Positions 13,977 to 21,937 of a stretch of 36,002 nucleotides of DNA are shown one piece after another. The notes beneath the pieces are model-generated. The model searched no databases, was not told where the DNA came from, and worked only from the letters and a program-made list of their open reading frames with translations. The translations under genes were made by a program, and so were the position numbers. This DNA is from an uncultured Emergencia sp. (lineage in GTDB: Bacteria; Bacillota; Clostridia; Peptostreptococcales; Anaerovoracaceae). Numbering within the stretch: the first letter of the stretch is position 1; each line of letters starts with the position of its first letter. The stretch covers positions 1-36,002 of the forward strand of contig CALLDR010000193.1 of NCBI GenBank assembly GCA_937997955.1, read 5' to 3'.

Positions 13977-15350
13977 ATGAAGCAGCAGACTGATACAAGG
14001 ACAAAGCTTTTAACGAAGAGCCCCTGGCCGCTCATGATAGAACTCAGCGTCCCCGCTGTTCTGGGCATGGTGGTGGTAGGGCTGTACAATATGATGGATT
14101 CCATCTTTGTGGGACAGATGGTCGGCGACGTGCAGATGGGAGCCATATCCGTCTCTTACCCCTTTACGCTGATCAACGCGGGCTCGGCGGCGATGCTGGG
14201 CGTAGGCTCGGCTTCCGTGCTGTCCCGTGCCATCGGTCAAAAAGATGAAGAGGTTGTCAAAAGAATCATGGGCAATCTGATCGCCGTGGTGATACTTCTC
14301 TCGGCCCTCTACACGGCAATCGGCATGATCTTTACGAAGCAGCTGCTGTCGCTGGCCGGGGCCAGCGGCAGCCTCCTGGGATACGCGGAAAAATATCTTC
14401 GCATCGTGTTCGCGGGGTCGCTGTTCGTCAATTTCTTTCAGAGCGCCAACATGGTGATCCGGGGTGAAGGCCAGCTGAAAAAAGCCATGCTGATCATCAG
14501 CAGCGGCGCGGTCCTCAACATGCTGCTGGATCCGATTTTTATCGCGGCGCTGCGGCCCCGTGGAATGGGTATCGAAGCGGCGGCCTGCGCCACAGTATTT
14601 TCTCAGTTTGTGCAGGCCGCTGTCACGCTGTGGTATTTCAGAAGGAAAAGCCCTCATGTGAAGATTGGGCGAATCTGGCTGGACAGGCAGCTGCTGCCGC
14701 AGGTACTTTCTGTAGGGGTATCGGCGCTGCTGATGCAGGTTCTGACCCTGGTACAGCAGACGGTCATCTACCGCGTCGCCGCTTTATACGGCGGTGAGAC
14801 CTGGCAGATTCTGCTGGGCGCGGCGCTCCGTTTCTGGAACTTTGCCTTTGTTCCTCTATGGGGGATCAGTCAGGGCTTCCAGCCGGCGGCCGGCACCAAT
14901 TACGGCGCAGGAGCCTTTGACCGGGTCAAAAAGCTGACGGGGGTATTCATGGCCGCGGCTGCGGTCCTGTCCCTGCTGTTCTATGTTCCGGCGGAGCTGT
15001 TTCCAGAGCGTATTTTGTCCCTGTTCGGACCGTCCCCAGAGGACGCCGCTTCTGCCGCGGCCGACTTCCGGATCATGTTCAGCACCTATATTCTGCAGGG
15101 CAGCTTCATGATCGCCGTTACCCTGTTCCAATCCCTGGGCAAGGCGCGAAAGGCCACATGGTTGGTTTTGTTCCGGCAGATCATTTTGTTCATTCCTCTG
15201 GCTGTCGGACTGCCGGCCATAGGAGGCATGGGGATTCGCGGCCTGTGGCTTGCCATCGCTTTGACAGATGGGGTTTTGGTCGTCATCACCGCGGCCATGA
15301 CGCTGTCAGAGTTCCGAAGGATGCCGGGAGCCGGCGGGAAGCTCAGGTAA
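13977..15350 (+). CDS. MATE-family efflux transporter
   Basis: 457 residues with about 12 hydrophobic segments. The start TKSPWPLMIELSVPAVLGMV and the following LYNMMDSIFVGQMVG are typical of Firmicute MATE exporters, as are GVGSASVLSRAIGQKDEE and the second-half repeat WGISQGFQPAAGTNYGAG. MATE proteins export cationic drugs or toxic metabolites using H+ or Na+ gradients. AGGAGGAAC lies before the ATG. An overlapping ATG at 13973 opens only a 6-codon frame. An AraC regulator follows about 100 bases later on the same strand and may control it. No clear terminator was found in the 188 bases before it. Confidence 0.9.
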   Translation: MKQQTDTRTKLLTKSPWPLMIELSVPAVLGMVVVGLYNMMDSIFVGQMVGDVQMGAISVSYPFTLINAGSAAMLGVGSASVLSRAIGQKDEEVVKRIMGNLIAVVILLSALYTAIGMIFTKQLLSLAGASGSLLGYAEKYLRIVFAGSLFVNFFQSANMVIRGEGQLKKAMLIISSGAVLNMLLDPIFIAALRPRGMGIEAAACATVFSQFVQAAVTLWYFRRKSPHVKIGRIWLDRQLLPQVLSVGVSALLMQVLTLVQQTVIYRVAALYGGETWQILLGAALRFWNFAFVPLWGISQGFQPAAGTNYGAGAFDRVKKLTGVFMAAAAVLSLLFYVPAELFPERILSLFGPSPEDAASAAADFRIMFSTYILQGSFMIAVTLFQSLGKARKATWLVLFRQIILFIPLAVGLPAIGGMGIRGLWLAIALTDGVLVVITAAMTLSEFRRMPGAGGKLR

Positions 15351-15452
15351 GGCGGCGCCGCGGGGGCCAGGGCCATCGCAGGGGATGGAATGTTTTGAGA
15401 AAAGGTTTTGGGGTAGAGTGTAAATAAAGAACAAAAGCTAGGAGGGAAAATC

Positions 15453-16436
15453 GTGGGAAGGTTTGCCATGCTGGCCGAAGCAAAGGAAATCTCAGCTGTG
15501 ATACCCAGAGATCAAGACGGATACTGCGCCGTTTACAAGATGGACTGCACCGATGGCCTGGGTTTGATGACGGCATATCAGGTATATCCCGGTATTCAGG
15601 TTATTTACAACGACTTTGAAGCCGCGTCCTGCAGGTGGGACACGCTTTTGGGAAAAAACGTTTTGGAGATCAATCACTGCAGAGAGGGAAGGGAAGGCTG
15701 CCGGCTTTTGAGCGGTTTCTGCCTGTACCTTGGGGAGGGGGACATGTCTGTTCATACCATGGATAACTGTTCACCAGAGATGTCCTTTCCCCTCCGGCAT
15801 TACCGCGGAATCTCGGTCGTCATCGATCTGGACGCGGCCGCCGAAGCCCCGCCCGAAATCTTAGCGGAAAGCGGTATCGGCCTGCGGGATCTGAAGACGA
15901 AATTCTGCGCGGAGGGCGGCTGCTTTGTCATGAGGGCAAGAGATGAGATCGAGCATATCTTTTCGGAGCTGTACTCTGTGCCGGATTCTCTGCAGAGGTC
16001 CTATCTGAAGCTGAAGGTACAGGAGCTGCTGCTGTTTCTCAGCATGATCGATGTATCAAAGGAGAGACAGCGGGAGCAGTATACCTCGCTGCAGGTGGAG
16101 GTGGTAAGGGAGATTCATCAAAGGCTGATCTCAAATCTGCAGGAACGGCCTACGATCGAGGCGCTTTCCAGAGAGTTTCTGATCAATACGGCGACGCTGA
16201 AGAGGACCTTCAAAGGCGTTTACGGCAAGCCGGTGGGCGGGTACATGAAAGAATACCGAATCAGACGGGCGGCAGAGCTGCTCCGGCGGACAAACGCGAC
16301 GGTGGCGGAGGTGGCAGAGCAGGTAGGGTATGAGAACCAGAGCAAGTTCGCTGCCGCCTTCAGAGAGATCATGGCCCTCTCGCCGGCTGAATACCGGCGG
16401 GAAAACGGGGCGAAAAATACAGATCCAGGACAGTGA
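15453..16436 (+). CDS. AraC-family transcriptional regulator
   Basis: 327 residues. The C-terminal part (about 215-320) has the two helix-turn-helix units: PTIEALSREFLINTATLKRT and then ATVAEVAEQVGYENQSKFAA with FREIMALSPAEYRR, the classic AraC tail. The N-terminal 200 residues form an unassigned sensory domain of the kind often found next to MATE exporters in Clostridia. The start is GTG at 15453 with AGGAGGG at 15440-15446, 6 bases away. No in-frame ATG is better placed. The last codons and stop lie in a 21-bp duplication. It probably regulates the neighbouring exporter; effector unknown. Confidence 0.87.
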   Translation: MGRFAMLAEAKEISAVIPRDQDGYCAVYKMDCTDGLGLMTAYQVYPGIQVIYNDFEAASCRWDTLLGKNVLEINHCREGREGCRLLSGFCLYLGEGDMSVHTMDNCSPEMSFPLRHYRGISVVIDLDAAAEAPPEILAESGIGLRDLKTKFCAEGGCFVMRARDEIEHIFSELYSVPDSLQRSYLKLKVQELLLFLSMIDVSKERQREQYTSLQVEVVREIHQRLISNLQERPTIEALSREFLINTATLKRTFKGVYGKPVGGYMKEYRIRRAAELLRRTNATVAEVAEQVGYENQSKFAAAFREIMALSPAEYRRENGAKNTDPGQ

Positions 16437-16461
16437 AAAACAGATCCAGGACAGTGAAAAA
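16420..16461 (+). repeat. 21-bp perfect tandem duplication across the AraC stop codon
   Basis: The 21-bp unit beginning CAGATCCAGGACAGTGAAAA occurs twice without a mismatch. The first copy contains the AraC-gene stop (16434-16436); a second in-frame-looking stop lies in the second copy. Confidence 0.9.
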
Positions 16462-16502
16462 GGGAGCCGGCGCGCCAACTGCGGCGCGTCAGTTCCCTTT
16501 TA
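16457..16502. terminator. Bidirectional terminator between the araC-type gene and deoD
   Basis: AAAGGGA (about 16459-16465) pairs with TCCCTTT (about 16493-16499), with inner GC-rich pairing CGCGCC/GGCGCG. It is flanked by an A-run on the left and T-rich sequence on the right, so it can act for both converging genes. Confidence 0.65.
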
Positions 16503-16523
16503 CTCTAGCTGCCTGTTATCTGC

Positions 16524-17228
16524 CTATTTTACCGCGGCTTCCAGAGCCAGCTTCATCATGTCGGTGAAGGTGTTCTGCCGCTCTTCTACAGTGGCCTTTT
16601 CGCCGGTGACAAAGTGGTCGCTGATGGTCATCATGGCCAGGGCGTTTCTGCTGTGGTAAGCGGCGTTCATATAGAGGGCCGCCGCCTCCATCTCAACCGC
16701 CAGCACGTCCATGGAAGCCCACTGTTTCCACCACTGGTCGCCCAGCTCATAGAATACGTCGCAGGATACGGTGTTGCCGGCCTTGAAGGCGATGCCGTTT
16801 TCCTCTCCGGCGGCCATAACCTTGCGGAGCAGGTCAAAGCTGGCGCTTGGAGAATACTGTCCCGGAAGATCAAAGGCGTGCTGATACCGCGAGTCGGTGG
16901 AGGCCGCCAGAGTAACCAAGATGTCTCCTACCTTGATGCTTTCGTGGAAAGCGCCCGCCGTACCGATGCGGATGATGTTTTCCACATCGAATTCCGTGAA
17001 CAGCTCCCAGGAGTAGATGCCCATGGACGGCATGCCCATGCCGCTGCCCTGGACGCTGACAGGGACACCCTTATAGGTTCCCGTAAAACCGTACATATTG
17101 CGGATTTCCGAATAGCGGACCGGGCTGTCCAGAAAGTTTTCGGCGATAAACTGGGCTCTCAGCGGGTCTCCCGGCATGAGGACTGTCTTTGCGATTTGGC
17201 CTTTTTCGGCTCCGATGTGTAATGACAT
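16524..17228 (-). CDS. deoD: Purine-nucleoside phosphorylase, DeoD type
   Basis: 234 residues, the usual length of hexameric low-molecular-mass PNP. MSLHIGAEKGQIAKTVLMPG (1-20) is the phosphate-binding start with GDPLRAQFIAE, followed by SVQGSGMGMPSMGIYSWEL and the nucleoside-binding VEMEAAALYM. The enzyme cleaves purine (deoxy)nucleosides with phosphate to base and (deoxy)ribose-1-phosphate in the salvage pathway. ATG at 17228 is chosen: AAAGGAG lies 8 bases upstream and homologues begin here. An in-frame ATG 18 bases further upstream overlaps that site. Its 3' end faces the AraC gene. Confidence 0.93.
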   Translation of the reverse strand: MSLHIGAEKGQIAKTVLMPGDPLRAQFIAENFLDSPVRYSEIRNMYGFTGTYKGVPVSVQGSGMGMPSMGIYSWELFTEFDVENIIRIGTAGAFHESIKVGDILVTLAASTDSRYQHAFDLPGQYSPSASFDLLRKVMAAGEENGIAFKAGNTVSCDVFYELGDQWWKQWASMDVLAVEMEAAALYMNAAYHSRNALAMMTISDHFVTGEKATVEERQNTFTDMMKLALEAAVK

Positions 17229-17252
17229 AATATAAACTCCTTTCACTTTTTC

Positions 17253-17281
17253 AACAGGGTAAAATTTTAAACAGGGTAAAA
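17253..17281. repeat. Direct repeat in the deoD upstream region
   Basis: AACAGGGTAAAA occurs at 17253-17264 and 17270-17281, a 17-base period, within the presumed deoD promoter region. It could be an operator; no regulator is recognised. Confidence 0.5.
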
Positions 17282-17317
17282 ATCTGATACATATTTAATA
17301 TATTTTAATATACGGTA

Positions 17318-17353
17318 AAAATAAAACCGATGGGAGACACATCCATCGGTTTT
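17318..17353 (-). terminator. Terminator of rpsT
   Basis: AAAACCGATGG and CCATCGGTTTT (17323-17333 and 17343-17353) form an 11-bp perfect stem. Read on the minus strand the stem is followed by a T-rich run (TTTTATTTTTACC), right for rpsT and upstream of deoD. Confidence 0.8.
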
Positions 17354-17404
17354 GTTGCTCTCGCATGTGTATTTAACTTATACACTGGTGGGGACGGGTG
17401 AGAC

Positions 17405-17677
17405 TTATTTTGCTGCTTTTGCAGCGTTGAATCTTTTCGTCAGTCTGGAAACCTTGCGGGAAGCAGCCTTCTTGTTAAGAGTTCCCTTAGCGGCAGCCTG
17501 CATCAGCTTCTTCTCAGCGATTCTCAGCTTCTCGGAAGCTGCGTCGAAATCAGCGGATTCCAATGCTGTGTCGAAGTCCTTCAGAGCTGTCTTGACATGA
17601 TCCTTAACACGTCTGTTTCTTGCAGTTTTTCTGTCGATGACTTTGATTCTTTTTTTTGCGGATTTAATGTTTGCCAT
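17405..17677 (-). CDS. rpsT: 30S ribosomal protein S20
   Basis: 90 residues, highly basic, starting MANIKSAKKRIKVIDRKTAR, the S20 signature, with the family's helical hairpin and Ala/Lys-rich C-terminus. It binds 16S rRNA in the small subunit. It has its own strong promoter and terminator. Its place next to gpr, spoIIP, lepA and hemW matches the conserved Firmicute order, although here it points away from gpr. Confidence 0.97.
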   Translation of the reverse strand: MANIKSAKKRIKVIDRKTARNRRVKDHVKTALKDFDTALESADFDAASEKLRIAEKKLMQAAAKGTLNKKAASRKVSRLTKRFNAAKAAK

Positions 17678-17734
17678 AATTTTTCACCCCACTATTAAAT
17701 TTTTAGCATGTTTTTAGCTAAATTCGCACACTTT

Positions 17735-17763
17735 AGTATATACGAAGATGAGGAAATTTGCAA
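17735..17763 (-). promoter_or_regulatory. rpsT promoter
   Basis: On the minus strand TTGCAA (17763-17758) and TATACT (17740-17735) are 17 bases apart, about 58 bases before the rpsT start. Confidence 0.75.
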
Positions 17764-17907
17764 GTACAATTTCCCGATTCGACAGAGATCTTTTCAGCTG
17801 TGGGTCCTGCGCGCCACTTTTTGCTCTGTTTTATGCGAAATACGGCGTGACCCCTTTGCGAAAAAGCAGCGTAAGGCCCTGTCAATTTAAACAAATGGAG
17901 GATCAAT

Positions 17908-18795
17908 ATGAAGTACAGAACGGATTTAGCCGTGGAAAATATCGAAAACCTTTCAGAAAGCGGCGTCAGACCCGGCGAAAAGGACGGCGTCATCATAGAG
18001 AAAGAACAGATCGACGAGGACATCAGGGTGATCGGCGTAGAGGTGGTCAACGTGAAGGGCGAGGTGCTCATGGGCAAGCCCCAGGGACGCTACGTGACCA
18101 TCGAGGTGGACGGCATCATCGACGAAAAGGACGGCATCAGGGAGCGGGCGGCCAGAGCCCTGGCCGCGGAGCTGGGCAAAATGGTACGGCACCGCTATGG
18201 ACTGAAGGTGCTGGTAGTAGGTCTGGGAAATGAGAACGTGACGCCGGACAGCCTGGGTCCCGCCACTTTGGACAAGGTGCGGATCACCAGCCATCTGTTC
18301 CGCATCTTCGAAAGAGACGGCGATCACGAAATGTCCGACGTCAGCGGCATCGCGCCGGGAGTGACGGCCACCACCGGCATGGAGACCGCGGAGCTGATCA
18401 GGAAAACCGTGGAGATGATACAACCCGACGCCGTCATCGCCATCGACGCCCTGGCCGCCCGCAATATAGCCAGGGTCAGCACCACGATCCAGCTCAGCGA
18501 TACAGGCATCGCGCCGGGAGCGGGCATGGGAAACATGCGGAAGGAGCTCAACGAAGAGACCCTGGGCATCAAAGTCATCGCCGTAGGCGTGCCGACGGTC
18601 ATCGACTCCAAGACCGTGATCCTGGAGGCCCTGGAGGAGCTGCAGATACCGGAGGCCGACGCGGCGGCATACTTCGACGGAAGAGCCTTTGATATGGTAG
18701 TCACGTCCACCGACATCGACCTGATCACGGCATCTTTTTCGGACATTATCGCAAAAGCTATTAATATCACCCTGCATCCCGGCATATACTCGTAA
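17908..18795 (+). CDS. gpr: GPR, spore germination protease
   Basis: 295 residues. GPR is the aspartic-type (A25) protease that degrades small acid-soluble spore proteins at germination. The N-terminal YRTDLAVENIE is the conserved propeptide/cleavage region. GKPQGRYVTIE, VVGLGNENVTPDSLGP, MSDVSGIAPGVTATTGMET and DALAARNIARVSTTIQLSDT are hallmark blocks. It is somewhat shorter than the roughly 370-residue B. subtilis enzyme, as is common in Clostridia. TGGAGGATC precedes the ATG. A forespore sigma-G promoter would be expected but no good match was found in the 108 bases upstream. spoIIP follows after 41 bases. Confidence 0.95.
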   Translation: MKYRTDLAVENIENLSESGVRPGEKDGVIIEKEQIDEDIRVIGVEVVNVKGEVLMGKPQGRYVTIEVDGIIDEKDGIRERAARALAAELGKMVRHRYGLKVLVVGLGNENVTPDSLGPATLDKVRITSHLFRIFERDGDHEMSDVSGIAPGVTATTGMETAELIRKTVEMIQPDAVIAIDALAARNIARVSTTIQLSDTGIAPGAGMGNMRKELNEETLGIKVIAVGVPTVIDSKTVILEALEELQIPEADAAAYFDGRAFDMVVTSTDIDLITASFSDIIAKAINITLHPGIYS

Positions 18796-18836
18796 AGAAC
18801 TACGTATTTGATAAAACTTTGAAAGCCGGGGGATAT

Positions 18837-19685
18837 ATGAATAGGAAAAATTTGATCTTGCTTTTTTTGTTCGTGTTTCTTGTGACAGTGGCGTTTCTGC
18901 TCAAGGACGCAGCGGCCGACGCGGTCAGCGGGGATCACCTGACGGCCATGTGCCTGGAGAGCAGCCTGCCGTGCATGGATCTGGTGGCGGACGAAGAGAC
19001 GCTGCAGAAGGAACAGGAAGAGGCGGCAAAGACGGCAAAGGCAGAACCGTCTGACGAAGAAGAAACGAAGACCGTGAAGAAGGCCAGCGGCGACCCGAAG
19101 GTTTTGATCTATCACACCCACGCCACAGAGAGCTATCTGCCTACGTCCTCCGGAAACTATCATACCACAAAGGAAGAGAACACCGTCCGCGACGCGGGCG
19201 ACGTGCTGGAAGAAACGCTGGAGGCGGAGGGCATCGCCGTGGTTCACGACAAGACGCTCCACGACAACCCGTCCTACAACGACTCCTACACCAGGAGCAG
19301 CGAGACCGTCAAGGCCCTGCTGAAGAAGTATCCGTCCATCGAGTGCATCATCGACCTCCACCGGGACGCCATGGCGGGGACGGACCCCGGGCCGGTGACC
19401 CAGGTGAACGGCAAGACAGCGGCCACCTATTCCTACGTGATCAGCAATACCACGGAGACCTATTCCTCCAACAAAGCGTTTCTGGCGGACCTTAACGACG
19501 CTGCCGCGGAGGACTTCGACGGCTATACGGGCAGCGTGCTGGAGCGGCCTTACTGGTATAATCAGGAGCTTTCGGGGAAATCTATACTCATCGAGATGGG
19601 AAACAACCGGAACAACATCGAGGAGGTGCGGGAATGTGCCAGACAGTTCGGCAAGATCCTGTCCCAGGTGTTGAATGAAGAATGA
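18837..19685 (+). CDS. spoIIP: SpoIIP, septal peptidoglycan hydrolase of engulfment
   Basis: 282 residues: short cytoplasmic start, one membrane anchor (about 5-23), an acidic Glu/Lys linker, then the SpoIIP amidase/endopeptidase domain. Zinc-site and family motifs are VLIYHTHATESYLP (about 89-102), VVHDKTLHDNPSYNDSY and IDLHRDA, with the C-terminal LIEMGNNRNNIEE. SpoIIP works with SpoIID and SpoIIM to thin septal peptidoglycan so the mother cell can engulf the forespore. ATG at 18837 is preferred, with GGGGGAT 3-8 bases upstream; a TTG at 18819 lacks a ribosome site. It is shorter than B. subtilis SpoIIP (about 400), mainly in the linker. Confidence 0.93.
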   Translation: MNRKNLILLFLFVFLVTVAFLLKDAAADAVSGDHLTAMCLESSLPCMDLVADEETLQKEQEEAAKTAKAEPSDEEETKTVKKASGDPKVLIYHTHATESYLPTSSGNYHTTKEENTVRDAGDVLEETLEAEGIAVVHDKTLHDNPSYNDSYTRSSETVKALLKKYPSIECIIDLHRDAMAGTDPGPVTQVNGKTAATYSYVISNTTETYSSNKAFLADLNDAAAEDFDGYTGSVLERPYWYNQELSGKSILIEMGNNRNNIEEVRECARQFGKILSQVLNEE

Positions 19686-19714
19686 CAAAGAAGGAGTAAC
19701 AAAGGAGAAGACAG

Positions 19715-19888
19715 ATGAAAACCTTTGGCAGATCAGTGGCCATTTTCCTCATCTTTCTGGCGGGGACGCTCTCAGTGATCCATGTGGACCGTCAGTGCCA
19801 GGAGATGGAGGGCGGGGGCGTTACAATTATGGAGGAGATAGAGACAGTTGTAGGGGCGGCCCTCGAGCAGGCAGACAGCTTAAAATGA
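19715..19888 (+). CDS. Small single-pass membrane protein between spoIIP and lepA
   Basis: 57 residues, starting MKTFGRSVAIFLIFLAGTL and ending QADSLK. An AAAGGAG site at 19701-19707 lies 7 bases before the ATG. Residues 6-22 form one transmembrane segment; the rest is acidic (EEIETVV) with one Cys. The gene lies 29 bases after spoIIP and is followed by a terminator, so it probably ends the gpr-spoIIP operon and may act in sporulation. Not recognised as a named family. Confidence 0.65.
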   Translation: MKTFGRSVAIFLIFLAGTLSVIHVDRQCQEMEGGGVTIMEEIETVVGAALEQADSLK

Positions 19889-19980
19889 AGGCTGCGAAAT
19901 TGATATGAAGCCGTTATAAAATCGCTGTGAGACTGCAATGGGACCGCTGTGCGGGCAGGCTCACAACCGCGTCTTTTTCG

Positions 19981-20011
19981 ACCGCTGTGCATCAGGCCAT
20001 GGCGGTTTTTT
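19981..20011 (+). terminator. Terminator after the spoIIP operon
   Basis: ACCGC (19981-19985) pairs with GCGGT (20002-20006), with further weak inner pairing, followed by six T (20006-20011). Confidence 0.6.
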
Positions 20012-20128
20012 GCTGCTTTTCCTCAGTCTGAAGCATAAAATATCATTGAAAAACAGCCTTCTTTGCTATAGAATATATAGTGCAGAAGTTTGTATAATCT
20101 GCTTAACCCAATTTGAAGAGAGGAAATT

Positions 20129-21937
20129 ATGGATTATCAGAAATATATCAGGAATTTCAGCATTATTGCCCATATCGACCACGGCAAGTCTACTCTGGCC
20201 GATCGGATCATTGAAAATACAGGTCTCGTGGCCCACAGGGACATGAAAGAGCAGTTTCTGGACAACATGGAGCTGGAGCGGGAGCGGGGCATCACCATCA
20301 AGCTGCAGACCACCCGGCTGGTGTATAAGGCGGAAGACGGCAACGAATACATCTTCAACCTGATCGACACGCCGGGCCATGTGGACTTTAACTATGAGGT
20401 TTCCCGGAGCCTGGCGGCCTGCGAAGGAGCTGTCCTGGTGGTGGACTCCACCCAGGGCGTAGAAGCTCAGACCATGGCCAACGTGTATCTGGCTCTGGAC
20501 GAGGATCTGGAGATCCTGCCTTGTCTCAACAAGATCGACCTGGCCAGCTCCCGGCCAGATGAGACCAGGGAAGAGATCGAGGATATGATCGGCATCGACG
20601 CCTCCGAAGCGCCGCTGGTCTCTGCCAAGGAGGGCATCGGCATCGAGGAGCTGCTGGAAGCTGTAGTCAAGAACATTCCGGCGCCGTCCGGCGACCCGGA
20701 GGGAAAGCTGAAGGCTTTGATCTTCGACTCTGTCTACGATAACTACAAGGGCGTGGTCATCTACACCCGCATCTTTGACGGCCAGGTCAAAGTGGGCGAC
20801 ATGATCCGCCTGATGAATACGAAAAAGAAGTACGAGGTCACGGAGGTGGGCGTCATGGCGCCGGGCCACGTGCCGACCAAGTTCCTGCGGGCCGGAGAGG
20901 TAGGATATATCTGCGCCTCCATCAAGCAGGTCAAGGACGCCCGGGTGGGCGACACCATTACCCTGGACAAGGACCCTACTGGTGAGCCGCTGCCGGGCTA
21001 CAAGAAGGTGCAGTCCATGGTTTACTGTGGCATCTATCCCGCGGAAGGGGAAAAGTATGAAGGGGTCAAGGACGCCCTGGAAAAGCTGCAGGTCAACGAC
21101 GCGGCCTTTCTCTTCGAGCCGGAGACCTCCACAGCCCTGGGCTTCGGTTTCCGCTGCGGCTTCCTGGGACTGCTCCACATGGAGATCATCGTAGAGCGTC
21201 TGGAACGGGAGTTTGGGCTGGCCGTCATCACCACGTCCCCAAGCGTCGTGTACCGGGTGGTCATGAACGACGGGACCGTGGAGATGATTCAGAATCCGAC
21301 CAACCTGCCGGAGCCGGCGGCCATCGACCACATCGAGGAACCTATCGTAAAGGCCGACATCATGATACCGAAGGAATATGTGGGAAGCATCATGGAGCTG
21401 TGCCAGGAACGGCGCGGCAAAATGCTCCACATGGAATATATCACGGAAACCAGAGTCCAGTTGCATTATGAGCTGCCGCTCAACGAGGTCATCTACGACT
21501 TCTTTGATGCGCTGAAATCCAAGACCCGCGGCTACGGCTCGCTGGATTACGAGTTTATCCGCTATGAAAAATCTCAGCTGGTCAAGCTGGATGTACTGCT
21601 GAACAAAGATCTGGTGGACGCCTTCTCCATGATCGTCCACGAGTCCAAGGCTTACAGCAGGGGACGCTTCGTCTGCGAAAAGCTGAAGGAGATCATTCCG
21701 ATGCATCAGTTTGAGGTGCCGATCCAGGCGGCTATCGGACAAAAGGTTATCGCCAGAGAGACGGTCAAAGCGTATCGGAAGGACGTTATCGCCAAGTGCT
21801 ACGGCGGTGATATCTCCCGTAAGAAGAAGCTGCTGGAAAAGCAAAAAGAAGGAAAGAAGCGTATGCGTCAGTTCGGTAAGGTGGAGGTGCCGCAGGAGGC
21901 GTTCACTGCCGTGCTGAAATACGACGATAACAAATGA
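20129..21937 (+). CDS. lepA: LepA (EF4), ribosome-associated GTPase
   Basis: 602 residues, the full family length. GTPase motifs: G1 AHIDHGKST (about 12-20), G2 RGITIK, G3 DTPGHVDF, G4 NKIDL, G5 SAKEG. The C-terminal domain special to LepA is present (GYGSLDYEF...YEKSQLVKLDVLLN and the basic end RKKKLLEKQKEGKKRMRQFG). EF4 acts on the ribosome during initiation and translocation stress. A TATAAT at 20093-20098 suggests its own promoter, though no good -35 was found. It ends in an ATGA overlap with hemW. Confidence 0.97.
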   Translation: MDYQKYIRNFSIIAHIDHGKSTLADRIIENTGLVAHRDMKEQFLDNMELERERGITIKLQTTRLVYKAEDGNEYIFNLIDTPGHVDFNYEVSRSLAACEGAVLVVDSTQGVEAQTMANVYLALDEDLEILPCLNKIDLASSRPDETREEIEDMIGIDASEAPLVSAKEGIGIEELLEAVVKNIPAPSGDPEGKLKALIFDSVYDNYKGVVIYTRIFDGQVKVGDMIRLMNTKKKYEVTEVGVMAPGHVPTKFLRAGEVGYICASIKQVKDARVGDTITLDKDPTGEPLPGYKKVQSMVYCGIYPAEGEKYEGVKDALEKLQVNDAAFLFEPETSTALGFGFRCGFLGLLHMEIIVERLEREFGLAVITTSPSVVYRVVMNDGTVEMIQNPTNLPEPAAIDHIEEPIVKADIMIPKEYVGSIMELCQERRGKMLHMEYITETRVQLHYELPLNEVIYDFFDALKSKTRGYGSLDYEFIRYEKSQLVKLDVLLNKDLVDAFSMIVHESKAYSRGRFVCEKLKEIIPMHQFEVPIQAAIGQKVIARETVKAYRKDVIAKCYGGDISRKKKLLEKQKEGKKRMRQFGKVEVPQEAFTAVLKYDDNK

